The translations under genes were made by a program, and so were the position numbers. 64,000 nucleotides of DNA from Pseudomonas linyingensis. GTDB taxonomy: Bacteria > Pseudomonadota > Gammaproteobacteria > Pseudomonadales > Pseudomonadaceae. The stretch covers positions 60,069 to 124,068 of the forward strand of contig NZ_FNZE01000014.1 of the NCBI RefSeq assembly GCF_900109175.1, read 5' to 3'. How positions within the stretch are numbered: the first letter of the stretch is position 1; each line of letters begins with the position of its first letter. Below the pieces are notes generated by a model. It searched no databases and was not told the DNA's origin. It worked only from the letters and a program-made list of their open reading frames with translations. Below are positions 63,832 to 64,000 of this stretch, in pieces.

Positions 63832-63978
63832 AGTTGAATCAAGCAATTCGTGTGGGTGCTTGTGAGATAAGACTGACAGTCGCAAGATTATCAGCATCAC
63901 AAGTAGTCTCGTGAATTCATGAGTTTATTTGCGATTGCTGAGCCAAGTTTAGGGTTTTCTCAAAACCCGCAATGATGT

Positions 63979-64000
63979 GAACTGAAGAGTTTGATCATGG
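63979..64000 (+). rRNA. rrs: 16S ribosomal RNA, 5' end only
   Basis: The last 22 bases, GAACTGAAGAGTTTGATCATGG, are the mature 5' end of gammaproteobacterial 16S rRNA (the universal 27F primer site AGAGTTTGATC is included). The gene continues past the window. Confidence 0.95.

Noticed and set aside
63726..63914. 62-codon frame before the 16S gene
   Set aside because: It overlaps rrn promoter P2 and boxA; it is the untranslated rRNA leader.

Overview
The window is a chromosomal segment of a high-GC gammaproteobacterium of the Pseudomonas group. The evidence is the gene order: from about 9.2 kb to the end it follows, almost gene for gene, the P. aeruginosa PAO1 block from the sensor/diguanylate cyclase gene beside rpoD through to tyrS and the following 16S rRNA gene (PA0575 to PA0668 as I remember the numbering). 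The first 9 kb resembles a different PAO1 region (ubiI/visC, ferric-iron ABC genes, gcvTHP). All the protein families fit a pseudomonad. The species cannot be fixed from the sequence alone.

Layout. 1-9.1 kb (+): 3' part of a UbiH/UbiI-type hydroxylase, a ferric-iron binding protein and its fused permease, the glycine cleavage genes gcvT-gcvH-gcvP, then a small secreted DUF2388-type protein (-). 9.2-17 kb (-): tRNA-Ile2(CAU), a PAS/GGDEF/EAL protein, and the macromolecular synthesis operon rpsU-dnaG-rpoD. 17-21 kb: tsaD, plsY, folB-folK and cca. 21-26 kb (-): prkA/yeaG, yeaH and spoVR/ycgB. 26-33.8 kb (-): the envelope and housekeeping operon lptD-surA-pdxA-ksgA-apaG-apaH-glpE. 34-36.4 kb (+): amgK-murU (cell-wall recycling) and a DnaJ-domain gene. 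36.5-45.2 kb (+): the agtSR two-component genes and an agt-type amino-acid/polyamine ABC operon with two paralogous binding proteins. 45.3-50.8 kb (+): rpe, gph, a tryptophan-rich leader peptide and contiguous trpE-G-D-C. 50.9-57.2 kb: vfr, an OsmC-like gene, speD, coq7, a HIT hydrolase, a Ycf46-like AAA ATPase, an SDR and hemJ. 57.4-63.5 kb: argC, a coiled-coil membrane protein, erpA, anmK, an M23 peptidase and tyrS. The window ends in an rrn leader (two promoters, boxA) and the first 22 bases of a 16S rRNA gene.

Most of this is core genome. I found no prophage, insertion sequence, CRISPR array, toxin-antitoxin or defence locus. The points most worth a second look are regulatory: a trp leader peptide not captured as a long reading frame, a perfect 8-bp-arm palindrome in front of the agt transporter operon, a 20-bp tandem repeat in front of the iron permease, a terminator-like hairpin inside the agt operon, and an orphan plus-strand terminator in a minus-strand cluster. 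Structural points are the direct trpE-trpG junction (the site that holds pyocin genes in P. aeruginosa), absence of yqeY between rpsU and dnaG, and the joining of two regions that are far apart in PAO1.
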